Assembly (NCBI RefSeq): GCF_010993775.1
Contig: NZ_WOTO01000010.1
Span: forward strand, 1-64,000
Reading direction: 5' to 3'
Source: Fodinicola feengrottensis
GTDB taxonomy: Bacteria > Actinomycetota > Actinomycetes > Mycobacteriales > HKI-0501
Length of the DNA: 64,000 nucleotides
Position numbers and translations under genes: made by a program. This document shows, piece after piece, positions 28,733 through 38,469 of this stretch; within the stretch, counting starts at the first letter, position 1; every line of letters starts with the position of its first letter. Under the pieces are notes generated by a model. It did no database searches, was not told where the DNA came from, and was given only the letters and a program-made list of their open reading frames with translations.

Positions 28733-30904
28733 CCGGCAGGCTGGACGCCGTGCCGAAGGTCACGGGGCGGGCCAAGTACGCGGCGGACAACAACTTCCCC
28801 GGCATGGTCTACGGCTATGTCGTACTCAGCACGATCGCCTGCGGCGAGATTGCCGCCATGGACGTGGCAGCGGCCAAGAGCGCGCCTGGCGTCGTCGCCG
28901 TGTACACGCCGTTCGAAGGGCTGGGGCTGTCCGTCGCGTCGTCGCCGATGATGGGCGAGACCTGGGTTCCGCTGCGCAACACACCGACGTCGCGTACCGC
29001 GGCCAGCCGATCGGCGTCGTCGTGGCGGAGACGTTCGAGCAGGCCCGCGACGCCGCCGCGCTCGTTCAGGTGTCGTACGACCAGAAGCCGGCGCGTACGT
29101 CTTTCGAGGCCGGGATCGCCACCGCCGAGGACGCACCCGCGTTCATGGGCAACGAACTTTCGGCCACGGTGCTCGCACCGGGCGTCGAGTCCATTGAGGA
29201 CGCGCTCGCGGCCAGCCCGGTTGTCGTCGAGGCGACCTACCGTACGGCGACCCAGAACCACGCTCCGATGGAGCCGCATTCCGCGGTCGCCGTCTGGGCC
29301 GACGGCACCCTGACCATTTACAGCGGAAACCAGGGCAGTGACCTGCAGGCGATGGAGGTGGCCGGTGCGCTGAACCTGCCGATTTCAGCCGTACACGCGG
29401 TGAATCCGTACGTCGGCGGCGCGTTCGGGGGCAAGGGGCGTACGTCCGTGCCAGCGTTCCTCGCCGCGGCCGCGGCCCGGGCCCCCTGAACCGCCCGGTC
29501 AAGTGCGCGCTCACCCGTGAACAGGTCTTCACCGCGACCGCGGGCCGCGCGGCCACCCTGCAGAAGATCGCCCTCGCGCGGACAAAAACGGCACGTTGCT
29601 GGCCGTACGGCACGACTCGTGGTCCAGCACCGCGATGGATCGCTCGTTCGTGGAACCGACCTCGCATGGCACCTCGCGCGAGTGGTACGCCACCGAGAAC
29701 CTGTCCATCAGCCAGAAGATGGTCCCGCTGAACGTCCCGCTGACCACGTTCATGCGTGCTCCCGGCGAGGCGCCCGGCTCGTTCGCGCTGGAAAGCGCCA
29801 TGGACGAGCTGGCCGTCGCGTTGAAGATGGACCCCATCCAGCTGCGCAGGCGGAACAGCTCCACCGCGCCGCCCGGCAAGGACCTGCAGTGGTCGAGCAA
29901 ACATCTCGAAGAGTGCTTCGACATCGGTGCGCGGCGGTTCGGCTGGGCTAATCGGTCACCACGCGGGCGCGTGGACGGCGACTGGCTCGTCGGCATCGGC
30001 ACGGCGACCGCGATGTTCCCGGCGCTGCGGTTCCCGGCCACCGTCGAGATCACGCTCAACGCGGACGAGACAGCCGAGGTCCGTACCAGTGGCGCCGACC
30101 CGGGCACCGGCCTGCTGACCGTGCTGTCGACCATCGGCGCCGAATCGCTGGACATCGCACCGGAACGGATCACCCCCGCGACTCGGCGACTCCCGATATC
30201 CGTCCGGTGGCATGTCCGGCGGCTCGACCGCCACGGCGAGCGCTGGTACAGCCATCATGGTCGCCGCGACCGAGGTCATCGACGACCTGCTGGCGCTCGC
30301 CTCGGCGCCGGGTGGACCGTACGAAGGCCAGGAAGTGACCTACGCCGACGGCCGGGTGTACGGCACCGACGACACCGTGCCGTTCGGTGAGCTGTTGCGA
30401 GCAGTAGGTCGCGAGTCCCTGTCCGCCAAGGGATCCTCGGCGCCGGGCGAGGAAATGACCAAGCACTCGTTCAGCTCGTTCGGGGCCCAGTTCTGTGAGG
30501 TACGAGTGCACCGCCTGACCGGCGAGGCCCGCGTGTCGCGCCTGTTGGGAGTGTTCGACGCGGGCCGGATCATCAACGAGAAACTGGCCAGCAGCCAGCT
30601 GTCCGGCGGCCTGATCTGGGGCGTGTCAGCGGCACTCCACGAAGGCCTGGAGATCGAATCGGACGGCCGTCTCGCGAACGCCGACTTCGCGAGTTACCTG
30701 CTCCCGGTCAACGCCGACATCCCCGCCATCGATGTTGAGTTCGTGCAGTACCCGGACACCCTCCACAACGCGGTCGGTGCCCGCGGCATCGGCGAGATTG
30801 GCGTGGTCGGCGTCGCGGCGGCGATCGCCAACGCGATCTACAACGCGACCGGCATCCGCGTCCGCCACATCCCGATCACGATCGAGGACCTGCTGGTGCA
30901 CTGA
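28729..30904 (+). CDS. Molybdenum hydroxylase, molybdopterin-binding large subunit (several frameshifts)
   Basis: About 725 residues once joined. This is the catalytic subunit that hydroxylates aldehydes or N-heterocycles. Starts MTGRLDAVPKVTGRAKYAAD. Motifs: QNHAPMEPHSAVAVW, NPYVGGAFGGKG (molybdopterin contact), FMRAPGEAPGSFALESAMDE and, near the C-terminus, GARGIGEIGVVG with the catalytic Glu. Frame changes near 28985, 29487, 29580 and 30180. The set of three subunits resembles periplasmic or cytoplasmic aldehyde oxidoreductases; no signal peptide is visible here. No molybdenum cofactor insertion gene (XdhC/PaoD type) follows. Confidence 0.87.
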
Positions 30905-30992
30905 GCTGACCGACACATCACCGCTGATGAGCAAACCGGCAGGTGCCATCGGACGTCTTCTGATCGACTTTTTCGTTGAGAGGAGCTCCGGG

Positions 30993-31734
30993 GTGGTACG
31001 CCGCATTCGTGTCTTGTTGATGATGATCCCGTTCCTGCTGGCCGGCGTACTGGCGACGGCGTCGCCAGCCTCGGCCGTCATCGGCGGAGCGGTGAGCCCG
31101 TCCGGGCCGTGGGCCGTACGGATATTGCTGGACGGCCATCCGTGGTGCACCGGTACGGCGATCTCGCCGCAGTGGGTCATCAGCGCGTCGCACTGTTTTT
31201 TTCGACAAGCCGGACGCTCCTTTCGCCGACTCGCGACTCTCCTTTCGAGTCGGCAACCTGGATCAGCGCAAGGGCAGGCTCGTCCACCCGATCCCGCACA
31301 GCCGGGTGGACAACCCGCACGCCGACATCACGATGATCAAGGTGCAGCCGATGAATGTCCCGGTGGCCAAGCTCGCCACCACGTCGGTCCACATTGGACA
31401 GATCGTGCGCCAGTACGGCTGGGGCGCCACTTGCACCAGCGACGAGAACGCGTGCCAGTCGAACGTACTGCGGCAATCGGTCCTGCTGCGAGTGGTGTCT
31501 CCTCACGACCCACGCTGTGTGGGGCTGGTGGGACCGGGTGGCACCGACTTCTGCGCGCAGAAGGTCTGGGGCATTCCCGCCGGCGGCGACTCCGGCGGAC
31601 CGGTCATGACCGGTGCGGCAGCGGGGACGCAGGTGCTGGTCGGCGTCCTAGACGGCTCCGACCGCGACAGCACCGCCAACGCCGGGCAGATTTTCGCCCA
31701 ACTGCAGTGGATCCACGCGGTCTTGCGCAAATGA
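30993..31734 (+). CDS. Secreted trypsin-like serine protease (one frameshift)
   Basis: About 247 residues. GTG 30993 follows gagaggagc. Signal peptide MRRIRVLLMMIPFLLAGVLA ending near SPASA, then IGGAVSPSGPWAV as in S1 proteases whose mature N-terminus is VIGG. Catalytic triad: His in ISASHCF, Asp in HADITMIKV, Ser in GGDSGGPV. The frame changes near 31205 at a run of T. Short pro-region, so activation may follow signal cleavage directly. Monocistronic by position. Confidence 0.85.
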
Positions 31735-31803
31735 CGAATTAGTGACACTCCCGATCTCGATGTCATAGCTGTGGCATCGTGAGGCACCACGGGAGAGGGC
31801 GGC

Positions 31804-32409
31804 ATGATCGACTGGCTCAACCATGTGCTGTTCGTGCTCGGCGACGACCAGGTGTCGGTGGCTGAGCTGCTGGGATTCGTGACTGGCGGGGCCTGCGTCG
31901 TACTGACGGTCGTCGCCCACGTGGCGAACTTCCCGGTGGGCATTGCCAACAGCGCGTTCTTCCTGGTCCTGTTCGTGTCTGCGCAGTTCTACGCGGACGC
32001 GGGCCTGCAGGTGGTCTACATCGTGCTCGGCTTCATCGGCTGGTGGCAGTGGGTACGAGGCGGCCCGCAGCGGTCGGCGCTGGAGGCAGGGCGGGCGAGC
32101 CCGCTGACGCTGGCCGGTTGCCTGGTGTTCGTGCTGGTCGGTACGGCGAGCCTGACGGTCCTGTTGACGGCGGTGCACGACGCGGCGCCGTTCTGGGACG
32201 CGCTGACCACCGCGATCTCGCTGGCCGCGCAGTATCTGCTGAACGCGAAGAAGATCCAGAACTGGTTTTTCTGGATCGCCGCCGACATCATTTACGTGCC
32301 GTTCTACCTGGCCAAACAACTGGAACTAACGGCGATTGTGTACGTGCTGTTCCTCGGCTTGTGTGTGCTCGGCCTGCGGCAATGGCGGCGAAGCCTGGCC
32401 ACCGCATGA
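31804..32409 (+). CDS. pnuC: Nicotinamide riboside transporter PnuC
   Basis: A 201-residue membrane protein with about seven hydrophobic segments. The family signature IGWWQW is present at about residues 79-84, with SAFFLVLFVSAQFYAD before it and KKIQNWFFWIAADIIYVP after it; the aromatic residues form the substrate path in PnuC. It imports nicotinamide riboside by facilitated diffusion. Its stop overlaps the start of nadR by 4 bases (ATGA), which matches the NAD salvage pathway: import, phosphorylation, adenylation. Confidence 0.92.
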   Translation: MIDWLNHVLFVLGDDQVSVAELLGFVTGGACVVLTVVAHVANFPVGIANSAFFLVLFVSAQFYADAGLQVVYIVLGFIGWWQWVRGGPQRSALEAGRASPLTLAGCLVFVLVGTASLTVLLTAVHDAAPFWDALTTAISLAAQYLLNAKKIQNWFFWIAADIIYVPFYLAKQLELTAIVYVLFLGLCVLGLRQWRRSLATA

Positions 32410-33448
32410 CGTACGAACACGGCCTGGTGGTAGGCAAGTTCTACCCGCCGCATACCGGCCACCATCACCTCGTACGGACAGCCGCGGCCCGTTGCCGGCG
32501 GCTGACGGTGTTGGTGGAGGCGGCCAGCGTGGAGTCGATCCCGCTGGCGGACCGGGTGGCCTGGATGCGCGCGGTGCACCCGGACGTGGAGGTCGTTGGC
32601 ACCCGTTGTGACGTGCCGGTGGACATGGCGGACGAACCGATCTGGGCCGCGCAGGTCGCAGTGATGCGCGCGGCGCTCGGGAACGCACCGGTAGACGCCG
32701 TGTTCTCCTCGGAGAAGTACGGCGACGAGCTGGCCCATCGGTTCGGCGCGGAGCATGTTGTCGTCGATCCGGACCGCCTGCACGTACCCGTGTCCGCGAC
32801 CGCAATCCGGGCGGACCTCGCCGGCCAGTGGGACTTCCTGGACCCGGTGGTACGCGCCGGGGGCTCGCGGCTCGGCTGGTGTTCGTCGGCGCCGAGTCGA
32901 CTGGCACCACCACGGTGTCCCGGCTGGTCGCGGAGGCGTTCCGCGACCGGGGGGGGGGGTGGCGGCGGACCGGCTGGGTGCGGAGTACGGCCGCGACTAC
33001 ACGTACGAGAAGTGGCGGGGCCGAGGGCGGCGAGCTGGATCAGCTGGTCTGGGACCAAAAAGACTTCGACCTGATCGCCGTGGAACAACGCCGACGTGAG
33101 GAAGAGGCCGCAGCGGCTGGCTCGCCGCTGCTGGTCTGCGACACGGACGCGTTCGCGACGGCGGTGTGGGAGCGCCGGTATCTCGGGTCGTGGCGACCGC
33201 GACGGGGACTCGGGGATTTCTACCTGCTCACAGACCACGTCGGCGTGCCCTGGCTGAACGACGGCCTACGCGAAGGCGACCTCGCGGTCAGGGCCGAGAT
33301 GACGGCGTGGTTCACCACCGCGCTCCAAGAGGCAGGCCATGCCTGGGCGCTGCTCACCGGCAGTCTGGAGCAGCGCGTACAGCTGGCCATCAAAATCGCC
33401 GAGCAGACCCTGCGGCAGCGATCCACCTTCGCGAAACCGCTGGGATAG
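32406..33448 (+). CDS. nadR: NadR-like NMN adenylyltransferase / ribosylnicotinamide kinase (frameshifts)
   Basis: About 347 residues. N-terminal nucleotidyltransferase domain: GKFYPPHTGHHHL at residues 9-21 and SATAIRADL at about 134-142. C-terminal kinase domain: P-loop-like GAESTGTTTVSR at about 163, AEYGRDYTYEKW and LLVCDTDAFATAVW. There is no N-terminal HTH as in enterobacterial NadR. The frame changes near 32868 and in a run of 11 G (about 32949), with another near 33015. It phosphorylates imported nicotinamide riboside and adenylates NMN to NAD. Lys of the P-loop is Thr here (see finding). Confidence 0.88.
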
Positions 33449-33559
33449 CGCGGCCGATTGGGGCGTCCTTTCCCGCAGGTTGGATCCAAGGTGACATGGC
33501 TTCTCGGTGGTCGCGTTCTATAAGAATGCCGTTACGTCCTAATTGAAGGAGCGGCATCA

Positions 33560-34419
33560 ATGACGACCATTGACCAGCGAGTGGTGCGTACCGCGTACCA
33601 GCAGTCGATCGCCGACTACTGGAACAAGGAAAAAGACCCCGTCAACCTGCGGCTCGGCGATGTCGACGGTCTCTACCATCACCACTACGGCATTGGTGCG
33701 TACGATCCCGCGGTGCTCGACGCTGCCGCCGCGGTTCGCGACGACGCGATCGTCCAGGAGATGCACCGCCTCGAGACCGCGCAGGCCGACGTTCTGCTCG
33801 ACCATCTCGGTGCGATCGGTCCCGGTGACCGGTTGCTGGACGCCGGATGCGGCCGAGGCGGCACCAGCATCATGGCCAACCAGCGCTTCGGCTGCCAGGT
33901 GGACGGGGTGTCGATCTCGGAGCAGCAGGTCGGGTTCGCGAACGGGCAGGCGAAAAAAAAAAAAACGCGGAGTTGCGGGATCAGGTCAAGTATCACCTTC
34001 GCAACATGCTGGACACCGGTTTCGAGACAGGATCGTTCAGGGGTGCCTGGAACAACGAGAGCACCATGTACGTCGACCTGTACGACCTGTTCGCCGAACA
34101 CGCCCGCCAACTCGCGCCCGGCGGCCGCTATGTCACCATCACCGGCTGCTACAACGATGTCACCGGCGGCCGGTCGCGGGCGGTGAGCCAGATCGATCAG
34201 CACTACATCTGCAACATCCATCCCCGCAGCGAATACTTCAAGGCCCTGGCCGCCAACGGGTTCGTCCCCATCGCCGTTGTCGACCTGACGGCAGCGACGA
34301 TCCCGTACTGGGAGTTGCGAGAGCAGTCCGCGGTCGCCACCGGCATCGAGAAGCCGTTTCTCACCGCGTACCGCGAAGGCAGCTTCCACTACCTGCTCAT
34401 CGCCGCCGACCGGATCTGA
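33560..34419 (+). CDS. Geranyl diphosphate 2-C-methyltransferase (one frameshift)
   Basis: About 286 residues. SAM-dependent methyltransferase that methylates C2 of geranyl diphosphate to give 2-methyl-GPP. ATG follows gaaggagc. N-terminal KDPVNLRLGDVDGLYHHHYG is the substrate-binding segment typical of this enzyme. The SAM motif is LLDAGCGRGGTS at about 92-103. The frame changes in a run of 13 A near 33953, where KKKNAEL would be expected. The C-terminus has NIHPRSEYF and GSFHYLLIAADRI. The next gene encodes the terpene cyclase that uses the product. Confidence 0.9.
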
Positions 34420-34437
34420 CCACAGGAGGAGTCAACG

Positions 34438-35529
34438 GTGATGGACACCGCTGCCGCGTTGCGTACCGGACCGACCGGCCTCGGTCGGTACGTCAGCGGC
34501 CCGCATGACGGCGCGGTTCGCGTCCGCTGGGGGACCCGATCGGGGGTACGCGGAAATCCCCTGGGGCGACGGGTCGGCGTCACCGCTCTACTGCCCAGTG
34601 GTCGAGCGGGTCAACGAGCCACTCGCCGAGGAGGTCGACCGCCGCCTGGTTGTCTGGGCGCAGGAGTGCGGATTCACCGGCGAGGGACTCGACCAGATCC
34701 GCGAGGCCGGCTTCGGGCGGCTCGCGATGCTCACCCACGCCGACGCCGACGATCCCGATCTGCTCCTGATCGCGGCGCAGTTGAACGCGGCCTGGTGGGC
34801 CGCCGACGACTACTACGCCGACGACAGCGAACTCGGTGCCACGCCAACGAAAACCCCGCCACGGCTCGCGCTGGTCATGGCGGCGATGGACCCGGTCGCG
34901 CCCGCTGGCGAATTCTCCAGTCAGCTCGACGAGGCCCTTCGGGGCGATCCCATTCTGGTGGCGCTGCACTCCAGCGTCGGCCACACCTGGCCCGCCACGG
35001 CACACCCGTACAAGTCCAGCGAGTGTGCTACGCGACCTTCTCGATGTTCGTCACCTGGAGCGCCTACGCGGCGTGGCGGCACACCGGTGCCTACCCACCG
35101 GCGTGGGAATACCTCGCCGCGCGCCAGCACGACAGCTTCTACACCTCGATGACCTTGGTGGACCCCGTCGGCGGATACGAGCTGCCGGCGGGCCTGTATT
35201 ACGACCCTCGCGTTCGACAGGCCCTCATGCAGGCAGGCACCGCGTCCGTACTCGTGAACGACCTCCATTCGGTGGCCAAGGACGCCGCCGACGAGAAGCC
35301 GGTCTGCAACATGGTCCTGCAGGTCGCGGCCGACCGGAACTGCTCCATCCAGGAGTCAACCGAGATCACCGTCGATCTTCACAACAATCTCGTACGCGAC
35401 TTCGAGGCAGGTCACCGAAAACTCCGAACCGTGCCCTCACCCGAACTGCACCGTTTCCTGAACGGAGTCAAGGCATGGATGGGCGGTGGCCTCGAATGGC
35501 ACGCCACCAACCCCCGCTACGAAAGCTAA
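34438..35529 (+). CDS. 2-methylisoborneol / 2-methylenebornane synthase-type terpene cyclase (frameshifts)
   Basis: About 365 residues, class I terpene synthase converting 2-methyl-GPP to a methylated bornane-type monoterpene. GTG 34438 follows aggagg. Metal motif DDYYADDSELG (aspartate-rich) at about residue 125. The NSE-type motif is in NDLHSVAKDAADE. ASPLYCPVVERV and the C-terminal EWHATNPRY match 2-methylisoborneol synthases. Frame changes near 34505 and 35020. The aspartate motif and overall divergence also fit 2-methylenebornane synthase, so the exact product is uncertain. Co-directional with the methyltransferase, 18 bases apart. Confidence 0.85.
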   Translation: MMDTAAALRTGPTGLGRYVSGPHDGAVRVRWGTRSGVRGNPLGRRVGVTALLPSGRAGQRATRRGGRPPPGCLGAGVRIHRRGTRPDPRGRLRAARDAHPRRRRRSRSAPDRGAVERGLVGRRRLLRRRQRTRCHANENPATARAGHGGDGPGRARWRILQSARRGPSGRSHSGGAALQRRPHLARHGTPVQVQRVCYATFSMFVTWSAYAAWRHTGAYPPAWEYLAARQHDSFYTSMTLVDPVGGYELPAGLYYDPRVRQALMQAGTASVLVNDLHSVAKDAADEKPVCNMVLQVAADRNCSIQESTEITVDLHNNLVRDFEAGHRKLRTVPSPELHRFLNGVKAWMGGGLEWHATNPRYES

Positions 35530-35574
35530 CCGCCGGACTCGCTTGCCGGGGGTGGGTTTGAGAACACCCGTAGG

Positions 35575-35612
35575 CGTTGTTGGTCATGGGACAAATCCCA
35601 TGACCAACAACG
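35575..35612. terminator. Bidirectional hairpin terminator
   Basis: Perfect 17-base stem CGTTGTTGGTCATGGGA, loop CAAA, TCCCATGACCAACAACG. Located between the convergent terpene cyclase (ends 35529) and the secreted protein gene (ends 35623). Confidence 0.85.
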
Positions 35613-35622
35613 AAAGGTCGGG

Positions 35623-36023
35623 TCAGGGAGCGTCGTAATAGCTCGTGTAGGCCTGCACGTTGCCGGGCTGGACCAGTACGCCGGTCAAGTAGGAGTCGTT
35701 CGCGGCGGTGGCGGCCGTCAAAACCAGGCTGGCCACGTCACTGCAGGGCGTACTTGGCGAAAACTGTGAGTGGTTGTGCCAAAGTTGCAAAGAGAAAGTG
35801 CAGTTGGCCGGAGCCGAGGAAAAAACACGGCGTAGGCACGAACCTGCCCGCCCTGGAAGGACAGACACGGGGTGACAGTGCCGCCACCCTGCAGGTTTGT
35901 CGTATTTTCACAATGGGTGACAGGTGCGCTTGGAGCAGCGATGGCCGGAGCCGCGAAGCCCACGGTCAGCGCACCAGCGGCGGCCACGGTCAAGGCTAGC
36001 CGGCGGGCTATCGAAGTCGTCAT
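35623..36023 (-). CDS. Small secreted protein (one frameshift)
   Basis: About 133 residues. Signal peptide MTTSIARRLALTVAAAGALT followed by VGFAAPAIAAPS, with an AxA cleavage site. Two readable Cys flank the tract VTHCENTTNLQGGG / TPCLSF. The frame changes at an A-run near 35823, after which CTFSLQLWHNHS and LVLTAATAANDSYLTGVLVQ are read. No domain recognised. The four cysteines could form disulfides. Bases 36024-36244 contain no gene. Confidence 0.6.
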
Positions 36024-36244
36024 TTTTTGGCCTTTCTGCAGAGGGATCTCGGACCGCCAGGTGGTCTCACCACCGGACGGTTGGTCGCTGCTCCCCGATA
36101 TCCCTTCGTCATTCTTGGGGCGGATTCACGACATCGACAGACACGACACAAGTGTGGCCAAGGTTCACTTATGTCCCCATGCGGTCGCGAATGCCGGCCC
36201 CCGCATTGCCGCGCCACCCCAGCACTGTCGCTCTCGTGCGCAGG

Positions 36245-36733
36245 TCAACTGGTGGGCACGTACCACCGCTGCTGTACGGCGCTGTTGCAGTCCCACAGTT
36301 GGACCGGAGTTCCGTTGCCGTAATAGTTGATGTTGGCATCGAGGCACCGTCCGAATCGGTAGTTGACAAGGCCGAAATTGGCGCTGTTGTTCCAGGTCTG
36401 CTGAGCGGTGCCGTTGCAGTCCCACAGCTGAACCCGCGTCCCGTTACCGCCGTGGGTCGCGTCCGCGTCCAGGCAGCGATTGAATTTCGCGTTGACGATG
36501 GTGTTTCCGTTGACGTACCACCGCTGCTGGACGCTGCCGTTGCACGCCCACAGCTGCACGGTCGTACCGTTGCCACCTTGAGTGGCATTCGCGTCGAGGC
36601 AGCCATAATAGCCACTGTTTATCTGTTTCGCGGCCGCCGCGGTCGCCGGCGACGCGAACCCCGCGGACATCGCCGCGAAGACGGCAACTGACAGCAGGAT
36701 GGCAGCAGTTCTAGTGACTCGTACTCCGCGCAT
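36245..36733 (-). CDS. Secreted ricin-type beta-trefoil lectin
   Basis: A 162-residue protein. ATG 36733; signal peptide MRGVRVTRTAAILLSVAVFA with cleavage near ASPATAAAA. Three beta-trefoil repeats follow, each with CLDANATQGGNGT(T)VQLWACN- and QQRW(Y)-type motifs (the QxW hallmark: VQQRWYV, AQQTWNN, VQQRWYV). The protein is only the carbohydrate-binding module without an attached enzyme, so it is probably an extracellular sugar-binding protein. Confidence 0.88.
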   Translation of the reverse strand: MRGVRVTRTAAILLSVAVFAAMSAGFASPATAAAAKQINSGYYGCLDANATQGGNGTTVQLWACNGSVQQRWYVNGNTIVNAKFNRCLDADATHGGNGTRVQLWDCNGTAQQTWNNSANFGLVNYRFGRCLDANINYYGNGTPVQLWDCNSAVQQRWYVPTS

Positions 36734-36911
36734 GAGACCTCTCCAAAAGTGGGAAATGCGAAGCCAACTCGCGTCTTGACGACACGCTTTTTTTTTGTTT
36801 AGCAGACTTCGATTGTTCGGAATCGGGCGACAGCACGCCGAACAACAATTTCCCACCATACGAAGGCCCAGTTTCACTGGTTCTATCACATAATGTCACC
36901 CTCTGCGGTGC

Positions 36912-38350
36912 TCAAGCGCGTATTAATGCGCCTCTTGCCGAGGCTGCATAGGCAGCCGGAATACCAGCACGAAGGCGGCTGCGCGGTACGAGGCAGGCCC
37001 ACGCGGTGATCTGCAGTGCGTGTGTCGGGACGTGGCGGTCGAAAGCGGAAAAGAAGATGGTGCCAAGGACGGCGACTCCGAGCGAGGACGACAACTGTTG
37101 GACGGCTTCCATGACACCGGAGGCCGAACCGACTTCGGCCATGGTCACGCTGGTCAGGATGAACCGGAAGAGCTGCCCGACGCAGGCGCCAACGCCCACG
37201 CCGATGAACAGGAGCGCGGGGACAAGGTCCCAGCCCGAGGACGTACGGGCACCGGTCAGCGTCAGGGCGAGTACGGTCGAGCCGCCGCCGATGAACAGGA
37301 TGCCGGCGTGCAGCAGGTGACGGCCGAACCGCTTGACGAGGGCGAGCGAGGCGACCATGCCCAGCACCATGCCGATGACCATCGGCGTGAGCGCCAGACC
37401 CGCGTGCACCGGTGACCAGCCTTCGCCGAGTTGCCCGTACAACGAAATGCAGAGCAGAAGCCCGCTGAACGCCCCGAACGAACAGGGCCAGCGTCACGGC
37501 GATGCCGCCGAGGAAAGTGCGGTTGGTGAGCAGGCTTGGTTCGATCAGCGGGCTGTGCTTGCGGCGCCGTTCCCAGAGCAGGAAGACCAGCAGCAGGACC
37601 ACCCCGGCGGCGAGCAGACCGAAGCACCAGGCGGGCCAACCGGCGGCTTGGCCCTGGATCAGCGGATAGATGATCGCGACCAACCCCAGCCCCACCAGGC
37701 CAACGCCGCCGAAGTCGAGCTTGACGCCCGGATGGCTGGCGCCCCGCGGCAACGAGCGGATGGCCAACGGCAGCATTAGTACGCCAATCGGCACATTGAT
37801 GAGGAACACCAGTCGCCACCCGGTGCCCCATAGGTTGGCGTCCACGAGCGCGCCGGCGAGCAGCGGAGCGATCAGCATGGCCACTCCGGTGACGGGACCG
37901 AACGGCCCGGTCGCCTTGTCGAACTCGTCGTCGTCGAAGACCTCCTTCAGCAGGCCGAAGCCCTGCGGGATCATGAGAGCGCGCGCCGAAGGCTCCTTGC
38001 AGCGCCCGAAAAACGATGAGCGCGCCGATGCTCGGCGCGAAGGCGCACGCGGCTGAGAAGAGGGTGAAACCGGCCGAGCCGACCAGGAACAGCCGACGCC
38101 GGCCGAGGATGTCGCCGAGCCGCGCGCCGGCGATCAACAGGACGGCGAAGGCGAGCGTGTAGCCGGCGCTCAGCCACTGGATCGTGGCCGCGCCGCCGCC
38201 GAGATCACGGTGGATGGCTGGCGCCGCGACGTTGACGATCGTGGCGTCGAGTACGTCGATGGTGCTCGCGGCCAGCACAACGACCGCCACGACCCAGCGC
38301 AGCCGGTAGCGCTGCCGGGCGGTGGAACTGCTGATGGGGACGGTCTCCAT
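36912..38350 (-). CDS. EmrB/QacA-type MFS drug exporter (DHA2, frameshifts)
   Basis: About 480 residues with 14 predicted helices when joined. ATG 38350 (METVPISSSTARQRYRLRWV). DHA2 motif C-like LDATIVNVAAPAI at about residues 34-46; motif A GARLGDILGRRRLFL. Frame changes near 37975 and 37470. The C-terminus is ITAWACLVPRSR. It exports drugs or other amphipathic compounds with proton antiport. Divergent from a TetR gene at 38470, with a strong inverted repeat between; probably repressed by that TetR. Confidence 0.88.
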
Positions 38351-38376
38351 GAGGTCCTCCTGAGCTTGGACCAGGT

Positions 38377-38431
38377 ACAGTGTTTGTTACGAACACCGTA
38401 CGCCCCGAACGGCGTTCGTAACAAACACTGT
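38377..38431. promoter_or_regulatory. TetR operator of the exporter
   Basis: Perfect 18-base inverted repeat ACAGTGTTTGTTACGAAC (38377-38394) and GTTCGTAACAAACACTGT (38414-38431). It lies between the divergent exporter and TetR genes. Each arm has a GTTTGTTACGAAC core that could itself bind a dimer, so cooperative binding is likely. Confidence 0.78.
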
Positions 38432-38469
38432 TCGTTAAGACACTTTCTCTCGCCGGGAGGTCGCCACCG

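Noticed and set aside
28312-29136. Minus-strand reading inside the molybdenum hydroxylase operon
   Set aside because: It is Arg-rich antisense of two recognised subunits.
27298-30904. Programmed frameshifting in the hydroxylase genes
   Set aside because: Breaks occur at many unrelated positions without slippery heptamers or structures, and similar breaks occur all over the window, so sequence error is more likely.
33560-35529. Larger terpene biosynthetic cluster
   Set aside because: Only the methyltransferase and cyclase are present; neighbours are NAD salvage and an unknown secreted protein.
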